The notes below the pieces were generated by a model. It was not told the origin of the DNA. It saw only the letters and a program-made list of their open reading frames with translations, and did not search any database. Both the position numbers and the translations under genes were made by a program. Positions 51,893 through 64,000 of a DNA stretch of 64,000 nucleotides are shown here, piece by piece. The stretch's first letter is position 1. Each line of letters starts with the position of its first letter. The stretch covers positions 1,178,001 through 1,242,000 of the forward strand of contig VWZX01001688.1 of NCBI GenBank assembly GCA_013399015.1, read 5' to 3'. Origin of the DNA: Galbula dea. Its lineage: Eukaryota > Chordata > Aves > Piciformes > Galbulidae.

Positions 51893-53223
51893 GAGAGAGT
51901 TTAACTCAAGGAAAAGAAGCCTGTAAGCATATTTTCTAACATAAAAGGAATGTTAGGATCTGAATCTTATTGCGAAGATAGTTAAATGTCTAGAAAGAAA
52001 CAGCCAGGTATGATGTTATGCAGCTTGAAACACTTCTGGAATTTATTTGAAAGGATCACTTTTCTGTAGCATTAGTTTTTGTGAGAATGTTTTATGTCAG
52101 GTGATTTACATCAGTTTATAACATTAAATTACTATTTAACACGGTCCAACATGAGTAGAAATATTATGACTAAAGAAACAAGAAATCTTATCCTTGATCT
52201 GTTGTTTACTTCTCATTCCTTTCATTAGCCTCTAAATCAAATCCCTCAGATCTAACCTCTTCATATCCCATCCCCTCTAAATCATGACAATGTGTTCCAG
52301 CAGTTATCCCAGATGTATGGAGTACTCAGAAATTAAACTGTAACATTATGAATTGTTGCTATAAAGTAATGTCAGACTTTAGGATGAAGATTCTTTATAA
52401 TTTTGAAAACAAAACAAACCTTAGAATGTAATGGTTGGATCTTCCAATTTGGCCCCAACACCTGAGTAACTTACCGCTATTCAAACCGTATTGTTAATTT
52501 CTCTACTTCATTGTTATCTTCTCGGACCAAGAATCTTGTGTTAAATGCCTGTATAATGATCACCATGACACCAGCTGCATAGCATTCTGCTCAGATAATA
52601 TGATGAATATGATTTTTTAATCTGTTAATCTTATTCTATGTGAAAAGTGGAAACATGGATCATAACCTGTATCTACCAGGAAAAAACCCTAAACCCTCAA
52701 TGGTAGTGTCATGTTTATAATTTTACGTGTCCCAGACAATAGAAGTCAAGGTTGCAATGGTATAGTTTAAGGCAAGAAGAAACTGGATCTTGGCTGATGC
52801 CAACAGAAGACCTGGCATGCCAAGATGTAGCTTTGCTAAAAATTTGAGTTATATTGCTTCTTGCTCTTTAACGAATGGGCAGCATCTCTCCACACACAGC
52901 CACAACCTCCAAGGTAATTTTGCTGATGTTTCTGCTGTCTTTCAAAAAAATCTTTGAGTGATTGCAAGGTGATACCTTTGTAGAGTATTTACAGTAAGAT
53001 ACTAGCGCTCTCCCAGTTATGGCTTCTCCTTTACTATTTAAATTTTTTATTTCAAAGGAAGTGAAACTTCCACCTTTTTACCCATACTGGGTTTTCTTGC
53101 TCATGTATTGCCACAAAGTCTATGTTGCCTGCTGACAGGTGTCCCCCACAAAAGTGTGCCATTTAGGTCAGATTTTGTTGCTTGTTTTGTCCTATTGAAT
53201 GCTGTTGAATTACATTGCAACCT

Positions 53224-53262
53224 GGGGGGGGGGAAATTAAAAAAGAAAAGGAAAAAAAAAGG
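53224..53262. repeat. G10 run and A/G-rich tract
   Basis: Ten consecutive G (53224-53233) are followed by an A-rich stretch with G interruptions, including a run of nine A. It is nearly all purine, so a structure-prone simple sequence. Confidence 0.7.
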
Positions 53263-56200
53263 AAATGTATGGCTACCCCTGCAGCTGAGGGTACAGTGGC
53301 TTTACCATTTGCATTTATCATGAAGTCTGTAGGCAATGCTGTGTACATATATAGCATATTGAACAGATTAATTCCCTAAATCAATAGGTAAATTGAAAAA
53401 TTCAGGGTAATACTATCAAGCTATACTTCATACAGCTTAGTAGAGTAAGCTTTGAAGAACAGCTTGCCTTTTGCTGTCTTTAACTAATAAATACTAGCCA
53501 ATGCAGTTAGATATTTTGTCCTACTCAGAATCAAATGCTGGTATTTCTGCCCTTCTCAGTTTTGATGGTCAAGATGTAGCTGTCTCACCTGAATTCCTTA
53601 TCTTTGCTTTCTGCTAAAAATTTGGAAGAGAGGTTCTATCCCTCATACATTACCTGCTGTTACAAGTTGTCCTAGTTTAAGAAATAGCAGTAACTCTTTC
53701 CTTACTAGTTTAAGGTATTTTCACTGTATCAGTGACGCATCACATTGTGTTGTGATTTGAAAATATGTGGCATCTGAAAGTCTTGTGCGAGTTTATTATT
53801 TTTATTTTGTTTGTAGAGCCAAATCTGGTACAGTCAGCAGGGCTGTCAAAAGGGTTATTTTGCTTTTTTTTCCCTTAGAGATTTTTGCTTCTAGTTTGTA
53901 GCCTTAATGGCTTTCAAAATGTCTTCTGAAGTAGCAGACTCTTTTATAGTCTCCTTATTAAGCTGTTGTACACTAAATTTGCTCTATAGGCTTACACATC
54001 ATAGCTTGAACTCTGAATAAATTTGTTACTGCTAAGATACAATGAATTTTACATTTTGCATACATCATTGGCTTCATTGTTGCAATAAAGTGATGTCACC
54101 TGTGTGACACCTATGACAGTCTTGCTCGGTGCCTGGATTTTTCACTTGATATGTCTGGGAATAGTTAACATATTAGAGGCTGCTGTCATATTTGGCTGAT
54201 ATTGGACAAATCTGATATTTTTCTGACTTTTCAGCAGAGGTAATTAATCTGTATGGAGTGCAGTGTGTGAATACCAAGGAGCATTAATGCATAATTTTCT
54301 TTCCCCTCTAGGATGCCAGTGATCCCTGTTTCACATAAATATTCTCTAGGCAATGTTACAGTTTAAAACGCAGCCTCAGATTCTTGGTTGAAAAAGTGAC
54401 AAGGGTGTGGATAGGAGCTCTGGTTTAGATTCCCAAAGGGTATGATTATCATCATTAAGGCTACTGATGTTATGCCTTTTTCTTTCAGATTTCTATTCAT
54501 AACCACAGCATTCACTCTACATTTATCTGACATTTTTAGTGTTTGAGAGGAACACAGAAACTATAGAAAGTCTTGAAATTATTGTGTGTCAAAAGTCAGT
54601 TTCAGATATGCAGTCTGAATTTTAAAATGCATTGTATCATGGAGCAAATTATTTGCTAAATGTCATGAGCTAGATCCTTAATTAGTCTGAGCAAATCTAT
54701 CCACTGGTGCTAAGGACTTGCTTCAGCTGTGACTCTAGCTATGATGTCTAGAAAGATATCCTATTTACTTGGGGTGGTGCTTTGATCTATATTTTTAAGA
54801 GTAAGAAATGGTGATTGCTGCTCTAGTTTAGGAAGATTTGCATTTGTAATCCTATGTGCTACAGGTGATCTCCAAGTGATCAGATACACTTGCTGTATCC
54901 AGCTGAGCCTTTAAATTTTGCCTAATTGCAATAAGAAAATAGGAAGAAAATCAAAAAGGCACCTGTAGGATATCAACGTTACTGGAAGATGTATTGGTCA
55001 CAGTGCATAAAAGCCTGACAAGTTACTTACCGAGTTGCACATACTAGTTTGAAACCAGTATGTGTGGTAGATTTTATGGTTTTGCACAGGCAAGGCAATA
55101 TGAGGCAACTCGTAATAGAAAGAATAGTAGAATACTGTGTGGTACCTCAGAGTGTTGGGCTCCTTTGTGCTAGACCCAGTATGGAGAGCTGGTAAGGAAA
55201 CAGCCTACCCAAACCCAATGTGTTATCTAATAAATATCTAATTTACCTTTAATTTATAACAATATCTAATTTACCTTGTGGGGCCAACAAAAATTAGGGT
55301 ACATGAAATAATTTCAGACTGTCATGTGATTCAGGCAAGCTGGCCAGCCACAGATAGGATCTCACTTTGTCAGGGAACTGAACACTGGCTTTATTGTTTC
55401 ATGTTTTGATTTTCCAAAGGTTCATTGTATCACTGTTAACAGAAGAAACAAAGCCTTCATCTTCTTATGGATCTTTTTGATTTGCTTAAGTGTAAGTGAA
55501 ACATATTATGAAAAGTCTATGGCAAGGGACTTTAAAGGAAAATGGTGCAGTTTTCTTGGCAGACACAATGTGTTCGGTCTCAAGTTCATGATTCACAATT
55601 GTCTCGGAGAGATGAGTGTGGCAGATATTTAGAATTACCTCTAGAGATGTCAGACTGCCGAGCTACAGGAAGTGAAGTGAATGAGTCTGAAAGATGGGAA
55701 AAGCATATTTAACACTAAAGTTTTTTTTTCTATTTTCCTCAGGTCTGCTTTAAATGGTGTAAGGGATTTGTGCGTACTCAGTCTAGTTTATTAAAGCTCT
55801 TCTGTTGCCAGACAATGAGAAGTGATTTGTCCAACAAAACCCATACAGTGAGATGGGGAGGATGATGTCAGTTGGTACTGGCACTAGACTATGAAACCTC
55901 CAGACACATAGGCTGAACTGATGTGTATGACTGCCCCATCAAAATTCTGGCATGTAATGTTGTTTTGCATATTAATAAAAGACAGATTATATTGGTCTGT
56001 CTTACTGCCTGTAGTCTGGAAAAGCACAGTCTGAATGTTGAGGTAGAGGACATCAGTACTAAAGTGTTGAAATAATTTAAAACTATTGTGAAGTTAAAAA
56101 AACTCAGAACTGTTATTTTCTGTAAGTGTTCTGGTGCCTGTTTCTTCACCTGTCTTTGCTGATTGAGGAGCTGAGATGCACGAAATAAGCAGAAATCTGA

Positions 56201-56760
56201 ATAAGTAAGTGATCAAGCTAGTGTAATTTTTCTATCTGTGTGTTTCTAGATGTATAGATTACTTGCCAGTTAATGCCTCTGCGTGTGGATCTTTTTGTAT
56301 GGCTATTGTAATATGGTTGAAGTAGAATTTCTTGAGAGTAGAAAGGTTGCTGGATTCATATTTGCCTGATTTTTTTTCGTTTTTTGTGTTATTTTACTTG
56401 GTTAATTTTTCTATGTATAATTGTAAATGTTAGTGAATTACAGACAGAACAGCTTATGCAATAATGTTACCATTGATTGGAATTGCTTAAAAATATGCTG
56501 TCAAAATACATGAATATTGATTGTCTGTGAATTTCATTCTCAGTGCAGATAAAATTACAGTATTTCTATTTGCCTGTTTGCAAAGTCCATGAACTGCAGA
56601 TGCATAGTCTCTGTTTCTTCCTGCCAATAATGCTGCATGTAAATGAAGACTTACACTAACAGTGAGCAATGCTGCTGTGGAGTCATACGACTTGCCACAA
56701 AAGCACATGGTCAAGAGGGTTGGGAGTGAAAACTTTCTTCTGAGTCTTAATTCTGGTCAA

Positions 56761-56833
56761 GCTAGCAGTTTACTGTGTGATCTTGGAAAACCCATTTCAC
56801 CTTTGAATGTTTTATTTTTCCATGCTAAAATTG
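56761..56833 (+). mobile_element. MIR-like (CORE-SINE) fragment
   Basis: The sequence has 'tactgtgtgatcttgg' followed by 'cccatttcacctttgaatg', then 'tttatttttccatgctaaaa'. It tracks the MIR core and 3' part (ctgtgtgaccttgggcaagt, then a block like 'cctctctgagcctcagtttc', then 'catctgtaaaatg') in order and spacing with many substitutions. It is an old fossil in sense orientation. Identification is by remembered consensus and needs a repeat search. Confidence 0.5.
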
Positions 56834-57012
56834 AATTCATTATCACAGAGGCACATAGTGAACACTACTTATCATTTCCATACTACAATCTGGAGGAAAG
56901 TGTTGTTTGGTTCTTTTTTTACTGTGATACCCAAGGTGGGCAAATATCCTCTGTAAAGAAATGCTTGCAACCACTGATTAAACATGTGGAAATCCTTGTC
57001 ATTACCATTAAG

Positions 57013-57029
57013 AAAAAAAAAAAAAAAAA
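57013..57029. repeat. poly-A tract, 17 bases
   Basis: Seventeen consecutive A residues, about 180 bases after the MIR-like fragment. They are probably unrelated to it, because the intervening sequence is not SINE-like. Confidence 0.75.
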
Positions 57030-57227
57030 GGACTTCCTTCAGATGAAAGCTTAGAACATGACCATAACCTCTAGGTAGCATGCATGTCACAAAGAGATCC
57101 AAATTAGATATTGTGTAAAAACTCAGTATTTTGAAGGTTTCAGTGGTTTGTGGTAATTGTCAAATCATATACAAGCATTTGAGGGCCAAAGCACTCTCTT
57201 GTTCAAGTTTCAGCTATGGGTAGTACT

Positions 57228-57268
57228 TTTCAGGTAGTATGTTCAGGTCTTTCAGGTAGTATGTTCAG
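57228..57268. repeat. 19-bp direct repeat, 22-bp period
   Basis: tttcaggtagtatgttcag occurs at 57228-57246 and again identically at 57250-57268. This is a short tandem duplication. Confidence 0.75.
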
Positions 57269-60200
57269 TCTTCAGCAGAGCTCGTTTTCATTGATATGTA
57301 AAATGTCAATGTTCTTAGCACTTCCCGATGCTCATGTGTTGTGCATGTGATGTACAGGGGATGTCCAGAGGGCATTTTGAATGGACAAAATTGCATTGCT
57401 TTGAAAAAAAATTCTCATTTGAATGAAACCTGTTGAGGTGAACCTATTTAGAGCTCAATAAATATCTTCTCGTGTTGTTTCTAGACTTGCATTTCATCAA
57501 CGAGCACACACTACTAGGTAGAAGGCTTGCCTTTCACATCCTGAGGTTAAACACTTAATTGTGCTTTTTCTAGTTTTATAATGGATTATTGAACTTCTTT
57601 CCATTTATTGGGCTCCTAGACAGGAGCTGTGCAGAGATCACAATAAAGTCAAAATGACATTGCTAGAGGGTTTTATAGAAATGAAATCTACTCAAAATGG
57701 ACCTAGCTCTGGCATGTCAAAACAAGCTTATAAAACAAACAAAACCAGACCTGATCCATGTCTACAAAAACTCTGTGCTATTCCCAGTCTGTCATACCAA
57801 ACAATAGGTCTTGTGCTTTTCACTCATGATTTACAGCTCACCTAGCACTTCCAATATAGTCATCCATACTCATGCTTGTATTGATGCCCAATGTGAAGCT
57901 TGTACTGTCTTATCATTGGCAAGTATTACTGGTTTTTGCCAAACTTGAAACTAGCATTGGAGAAAACATTGTAGGGTCTTAGGAATAAATACTATTAAAA
58001 AGAAAAGAAATTAAAGAAATGATAGGTAGTCCAAATGCCAAAGATTTAAGTGTCTTTTAAGGAAAAAGATTTAAAATTTGTATGACCTTGCGTTTACTTC
58101 TTTTTTGTTACTAGAATTAAAAGAATACTGTAGAAGTGAAAAGTTAATGTTGTCTATGACAATGCAGAAGGAAGGGTGTTATGTGCTAGGGCTAAAACCA
58201 CAGAATCTAGGACCGTTTTCAGTATCTTGTAATTCAGCTCCACCAGTAGAGGGAGCTTATGGTTTTGAATATCTACAGAAGTGTACCTGGCTGGACTTTC
58301 TACAGTAAGACTGCTCTCTGTCCTTTGCTTGTTTCTCCTCTGTACTAAAGCATGTTAGGAGAATAATACAGATAAGGGCAGAACTACCTGATGCTGTTAG
58401 CTGCCTTTTCAGTGACTTTAATAACTACCCTTGCAAGTCCTCTTCCTAGAATGGCTACCGTCTGAACAACCTTTTCAAGACTGCATCATTGCAGACCGAA
58501 CATTGTAATTGTAATTTTTTCTTGGGTACTCCACAATGGGTACATTCCTTGGTAAAATAGTTGGCCATAGGTTGTAGTCTTACCACACCTCTTTAAGATT
58601 GTTTAAAAATGCACTTGTATATCAAGAGAAATGTACATAATATTCCAGAAAACTGCAGATTAAACCAAGCCTTTTGAAACCTGTGTGCTGGAAGGAAACC
58701 ACAACAGCGCTTGTCTTGATTTTCATCCCCACTGCTTTCCAGGTTCACACATTGCTTTCCCTTGTCTCTCTGAGGCATGATGTCAACTCTTTTTTTAGCA
58801 TACCAGCTGCAAAATTAATGCAGAAATACGTAATTCTTGCGGGTTTACTGTAATTGATTTGGACTTACAGTTTTCAGATAGGGCAGCTGCACTTTTAGCT
58901 AGAAAGTGTGAGTTTGGGATGTGTGAAGGTATGTGTGTACAAAGATTAATCCTTTGATATTGATGGAATTTGCAGAATTATTGTAAACATTCGGAGTGAG
59001 GACATTTGCAGATGTAACTTGGTGGCCTTGCTCTTAGTAAATTAGCAGCTATTTTCTTGAAACACTCTTACATGGCTAGGACTGATGGTTGATTACAGCG
59101 AAGTATGATTTAATAGCTGTAGATGTCTTTATAAGCAGGATGTTTCAATGTTCTTGCCATGTGCTGTGAACTTAGCTAGCATATGTATTCTAATTTTTAT
59201 ATTATATATGCATAGAAGGACAATGAATAAGTCAAACTCAATAAAATGCTCTGACTAACTAGTGTGCTGGCAGCTTAGTAAATAACAAAGAAGTGTTCCA
59301 GTTTTATGCCTGATGATGAAAAGCATGCAGTGTAGAGTGTTAGGCAAAAGATGTGGTCTTCAAAACCACTGTAGAATAATTACATTAGCTCATTCATGAC
59401 ATGTTTACAGTGACTGCACTGGATGAAGGTATCCTTTAAAGAACCTAGTAAGCATAGGATTTACCCAACATATCATGTAATGTCACCAAAATGATGTGAA
59501 GAAAATTGTCTCCACTGAAGATCTTTAAATATTCTATTCATTCCTCTCTGACAGCTGTCAGATGGAAAACAAGACTAAGTAGATATTATCAAAGGGTTGG
59601 TATTCTAGATGGAAAAGTCTTAATGAGGCTAGCCAGATAACCAGATTGGGATGCTCTGAAAGAACCTCTTCATAATTCATTAAATGTCAGCGACCCTTCT
59701 AAAAGCTGCTTCTTTTTTTTTTTATGCAAAGCTAGTTATTGAAACAGTTCTAAATTTTTAATTTATGATTATAAAATTATGCTTTTTTTATTGTTGTTAT
59801 CAAATAGAAGGAAGAAATGTTGGTAGGAAACAGAATAGTCTCTGGAACAGAGGCACACCTAAACGTTGCTTACTTATGTTTCAGGCGTTTTACTCTTCCA
59901 GACAATTGTCAGGGTTAAAAAGATGATACAATCAGTCTCCATGAAATCAAAGTTTTGTCATCTCAGTTATTTTTTATCAAAGGACAATAAAATTAACAAC
60001 TACTACTTTAGAAACCTTTTCATTTCTGATTTTTTTTTTCTTTTCATCTCCTTTAATAAATGCTGCTTGCTCTGCCTGAAGTGCAGCAAAGCAATGTCTG
60101 CTACAGCTTCTTTTACTGTATTGAAAACACTGCTTCTCCAAAAATCCAGTGGTTGCTGTCCTTCAGCCTGTCCCTGTTCCCAGCTTCTGTGACTGTCTGG

Positions 60201-62422
60201 ACCTACAAGCTTTAAAGCAATATCTGAATAAAATGGCAGGTCTCTTTGTCCAGACGCAGAAAGACATTTTCACTTGAAATATTTGTTTTTTACTCTGTGG
60301 ACTACTTGACTTCGATTCAGACATAGCTAAGCTACATCACCTGGATGTCTCAATTTAGCAAGTTCTAGTGACCTGGCATAAAACAGCTGTATCATGGATA
60401 TTTATTTTTTATTGAAAACTCTCTCCCTTCAGCTGTAGAGTTTACATTTTTCTTATGTTTTGCAACTTATTTAATATTTTCCTTGCCAGATGAAATGGCA
60501 AACCCCTTCTCTTTTTCTTTTAGAAAGCCATAATGAATATATTCTTTTCAGTATGAAAAATTGTCACCTGTTGATGAATGTCAAGAAGCTGAAGGGAGAG
60601 ACATAATCCTTGGAGGTCACTTTAATCTAAGCTTGTTGGCAGAGTGTATTTTCATGCAGCTTTAGAATTTTGCCTAATCTCCAAATTCCTCCTCATTGTA
60701 ATGCATCATTTTTCATTTTCATTATCACTTTTAGATTTGTAGCCAACTGTGTTTCTCAGCTGACATTTTTATGCATTTATTTACAATAAGCTCATATTTT
60801 AAGCAGCTAACTAATCAGATTGCAATATCAGAATGCAGTAATCAGTTTGCATTATGAAGTCCTTTTTTATTTCAAAAGATTGGGAATTTGCTGCAAAGGA
60901 TATTTTTTTCTCTTTTCAGCTTACCAACTTTAAATCTGGATCGATAGTGAGAATGCCCACTCATTATCTCCTCAAAGTCATGAGATCTAAAAAACAAGCA
61001 AAGCTAGAATTTTTCATTTGCTTTTTAGAATTAAATATTTGGGATTTCCTTCATTATGCTACTTTATTCAACTCTAGAGGAAGGAGAATTTGTAAGAGAT
61101 GGACACTCTCAGTAACTGCATGAATTGGGACTTTCAAAATGTGGTATTAACCTGCTGTGGTGTAAAAAGCTGGCAACACTGTGAAGAGCATAAAACAGCT
61201 GGGCAGAGGAGTCTGGCCTGTGTTGGTAATGTAATTTAAAGGCATGAGGGGAAGGAAATGGGAGCTGCTCATGCAACATTTCCTTCTAGGCTTTCAATGC
61301 AACTGCCGTTAGCTAAGATGGACATCTTTGGGCATTTGGCAGGGAGCCAGGTCCAAACCATCACAAGAGCTGCTACTGTTTTTGAAAATGAAGTCTGGTA
61401 TGGGGGAGGATGATAATTTTCACTCCACAACACGTAGAAGTTTCAGGTAGCTTAAGAGAGCTATCATAGAATTAGTAATACATTTTTAAAATGTGCTTTA
61501 CAGACAGACAGATATTAGGAGTACTTATTAGGAAAATGTGAACAGTTTAGACCTCTAAACATGTTGAAAAGGTGGAAATTAAAAATGTGCATATTGATAG
61601 TTTATCTGTCTCCACCTTTTTTTGAGTATGACTATCTTGGGGTGCTGGAAAGGACAGCCTGATCAAACTGGTCCTAATTTCGGAGCATCCAGCAGCCGAT
61701 GTTAACATCACCATGTCATTCAGGTGGATATCCTCAGACAGCACCTGTAGCAGAAATGTGTTGTATAATAAATATATGGCCTCTAAAAATGTAAAGTATT
61801 TAATTTTGTTTACGCAGTTATCCTATCGTCACCTGCTTTAGGATGTATTTTTATGACAAGCTTCTTGTACTGCTATAGTGTTATGTCCCATCTCTTGCAA
61901 TTATTTCGCCATGGGTAACATTTTACTGAATTATTAATGTCACTTATTGCTTCACACAAACTGTTGTCTCCAAATCCAACCACAAGACTAATAGTTGATG
62001 CTTTGTCAATTTTGATGACAAAAATAACAAATCGAAGCCATAAGATTTGTTTACTCAGAGGACATTAGGGTGGCAGTTATCAAATAAGAACTATATTCCC
62101 ACCTTAAATTACCTTGAAAAGAAAATCGATAGCTTATTTAAACAGCCCAAACGAGAAAAAAATTAATTGCCCCCAGGAAGACAAGTAACAAGTTTCATTT
62201 AGAAAAGAAACAATACTGGTAAACTAGCAGAAGGGATTTCAGAGTGAAATTGGGATATGCTGGTCACTAGAACAACAGCAGAGTCATTTCTATTCCAGTA
62301 AAAACAGTTCAGCAAGCATTTTTTAAATTTAAGGTACATTATGACAAAAATAATAATGGTAACAATCACACTTATGACTCAGAAGTGGATTCAAAGCGAT
62401 AATGATGTACATTGGTATTTAA

Positions 62423-62475
62423 AACAAACCAAAAAACACACAACAAACCAAAAAAAACCCAAAACCCCAAGAAGA
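62423..62475. repeat. A/C-rich simple sequence
   Basis: Nearly G-free caaacc, aaaac and accc units. This low-complexity DNA is similar in type to that at 14.8 kb. Confidence 0.6.
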
Positions 62476-64000
62476 AATAAATCTATGTTCGTTTCATTTA
62501 TAACATCAGCACCATTCACCATTTCTGGGTGGAAGCAAAGCTAAATTAAAAGCCCTGCATTATATAATGTGTAGCAAACTTACCAAGGTTTCAGACAATT
62601 GTTATACCCAACTGAATGACTTTTTATTTGAAGTATTGTGATCATTATCCTCAGAAAAACAGACTCAACTACTCTGCTGTTGATGTACTTCTGCCTGTTA
62701 AACCTTCTGTTCCATGCATGGATTATCTTGGCTGCATATTTAATTTGTCTGAAATCTCGACCTTATTATTTAGTAGTATTTTTTTTTCTCCAAAACATGC
62801 AGGAGATTTTGGTGTTCATTACCTGTTAATACTGTGAAGAGACAACTTCTCAATTTACAAATTACCTTAGTACTTTATATTTAGATCTCTTTATTTGCAT
62901 ATGGCAGACTCATTCCCTTAGAGTCCAACACTATTTTCTTGTTTAATCCAAATATCCCTTCAGTTACTGTATCTTTTCTGAGGCTCACTGAATGACAGAG
63001 CTTTCATTTATATGAAGGGTAAGGTGCCTTTATAAATACCCAAGTTAATTCTTAAGCAATTACTTTTACTGTCAGCAAGATTAATGTGTTGTGAATGATG
63101 TGAATGTGTAACACGATCTCTGGGGTTACTCACCCAATCCAGATGCTTCTGGCTCTAGATAGATTATTGCATGTAATTATTTTTCTAATTTATTTGTGTG
63201 GGAGTTGGAAGAGTCAGGGTGATGGTTTGTAGAAGCTCCAGGGGGACAAGAGTGTGCAACCACTGTTGAAGACCAGGCTATGTCCCTTGAGGTATGTAAT
63301 AGATACTGCCTAAGGGTTTCATTCCTTTGCTGATTTATGTTGAATGGAGGAGCAAGTTTCTGATACCAGTGCCCCATCCCAGCTCCAATTCTCAGGCAGA
63401 GCTTCCCATTTTTAAAACACTTGGCAAACATTAGCCTGCTGCTGACGCTAACCTTGGTCATTCCTTAATGCTGATACTCTACATAACTATGAAACTAGTT
63501 CTTTTATTGAAGCTGCTGTACCACCACTCAGTCAGTCTTCCTGTATTTTTTGACTGTCTTGTTACTTACCCTCCTGTCAGTTAGTCATTCTGTTGTGTTA
63601 CTTTAAGAGTTATTGCATATAAAATGATGTTCTATTGTTGCCCAAAAGCCAAAACAGTTAATCTTGTCATTTTAATGCAATTACTCCACACAACACTCTT
63701 CCACTATTAATCGCATGTCAAGCTGCTTTTTGTAAATTCATTGTATCCATCATGTTCACCAGCAAGCCTGTTTCTTTTGCTTCCACAACCTTTTCTCTCC
63801 CCTTATGTAATATAAAATGGATTAATATTTTTATATGAGATGGATTAAAACTATGTTGCTTCTATTCCTTGTCCAGCTTCATACTTTTACATTATAGCAT
63901 ACCTTTTTAAAAAATTTATTTCATCCTGGAATCACTACTGACAGGAGAGTTCATCTGCTGTATTAGACAGTACTGAATTAGCTGCCCTCAAGATGTGAAT

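Larger units (their letters stand above)
37932..64000. other. AT-rich noncoding DNA, probably introns of a rightward (plus-strand) transcript
   Basis: No open frame over about 130 codons occurs and none resembles a known protein. In ten hand-picked 60-base lines between 38 and 60 kb the + strand has about 152 G and 82 C, the reverse of the left half. Sense strands of vertebrate transcripts tend to show such G excess, so plus-strand transcription from the CpG island is inferred. The skew weakens beyond about 61.9 kb. Repeats and candidate exons are listed separately; the rest shows nothing I can name. Confidence 0.5.

Noticed and set aside
56662..57054. 130-codon open frame on the + strand
   Set aside because: It runs through a MIR-like fossil and a poly-A tract (giving a lysine run), so it is not a conserved gene.
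1..64000. tRNA, snRNA, endogenous retrovirus LTR, CRISPR or prokaryotic features
   Set aside because: I looked for tRNA B-box and U6-type starts, paired LTRs and gag/pol-like frames, and regular spaced repeats, and found none. The only reverse transcriptase is of CR1 LINE type.

Overview
The window looks like a piece of a bird (avian) nuclear genome. It is AT-rich and almost free of long open frames. It carries a CR1 non-LTR retrotransposon, the dominant interspersed repeat of birds, with typical CR1 reverse-transcriptase motifs and 3' end. It also holds faint older CR1 and MIR-like (CORE-SINE) fossils and one strong CpG island. No tRNA, rRNA, CRISPR, operon or other prokaryotic feature is visible. 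The exact species and the host genes cannot be named from the sequence alone.

Layout: (1) About 1-35,500 is AT-rich noncoding DNA with simple repeats, hairpins, a 61-bp sequence present twice, and an ancient CR1 fossil near 23.3-23.6 kb. (2) About 35,790-36,620 is a CpG island with CCAAT, GC-box, ETS-like and E2F-like motifs and no TATA box. It has consensus splice donors facing left on the minus strand (35,958 and 35,982) and right on the plus strand (36,531), as expected of a bidirectional promoter with two noncoding first exons. (3) About 36,625-37,930 is a 5'-truncated CR1 on the minus strand. Its reverse transcriptase is open for 354 codons, and its 3' end lies about 100 bp from the plus-strand donor. 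(4) About 37,930-64,000 is again AT-rich noncoding DNA with simple repeats and a MIR-like fossil.

Strand composition supports this layout. In hand-picked lines the + strand has more C than G left of the island and clearly more G than C right of it. Vertebrate transcribed regions usually have G and T excess on the sense strand. My reading is that two divergent transcripts start in the island, one running left on the minus strand and one running right on the plus strand, and that most of the window is their introns. The plus-side skew weakens after about 61.9 kb.

Several short open segments flanked by good splice signals are offered as low-confidence candidate exons, in orientations that match the skew. 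The best is 39,462-39,589 (+). None matches a protein I recognise. I see no convincing novel biological system. The most useful leads are the divergent CpG promoter with its skew switch, the fairly well preserved CR1 beside it, and the duplicated 61-bp sequence.
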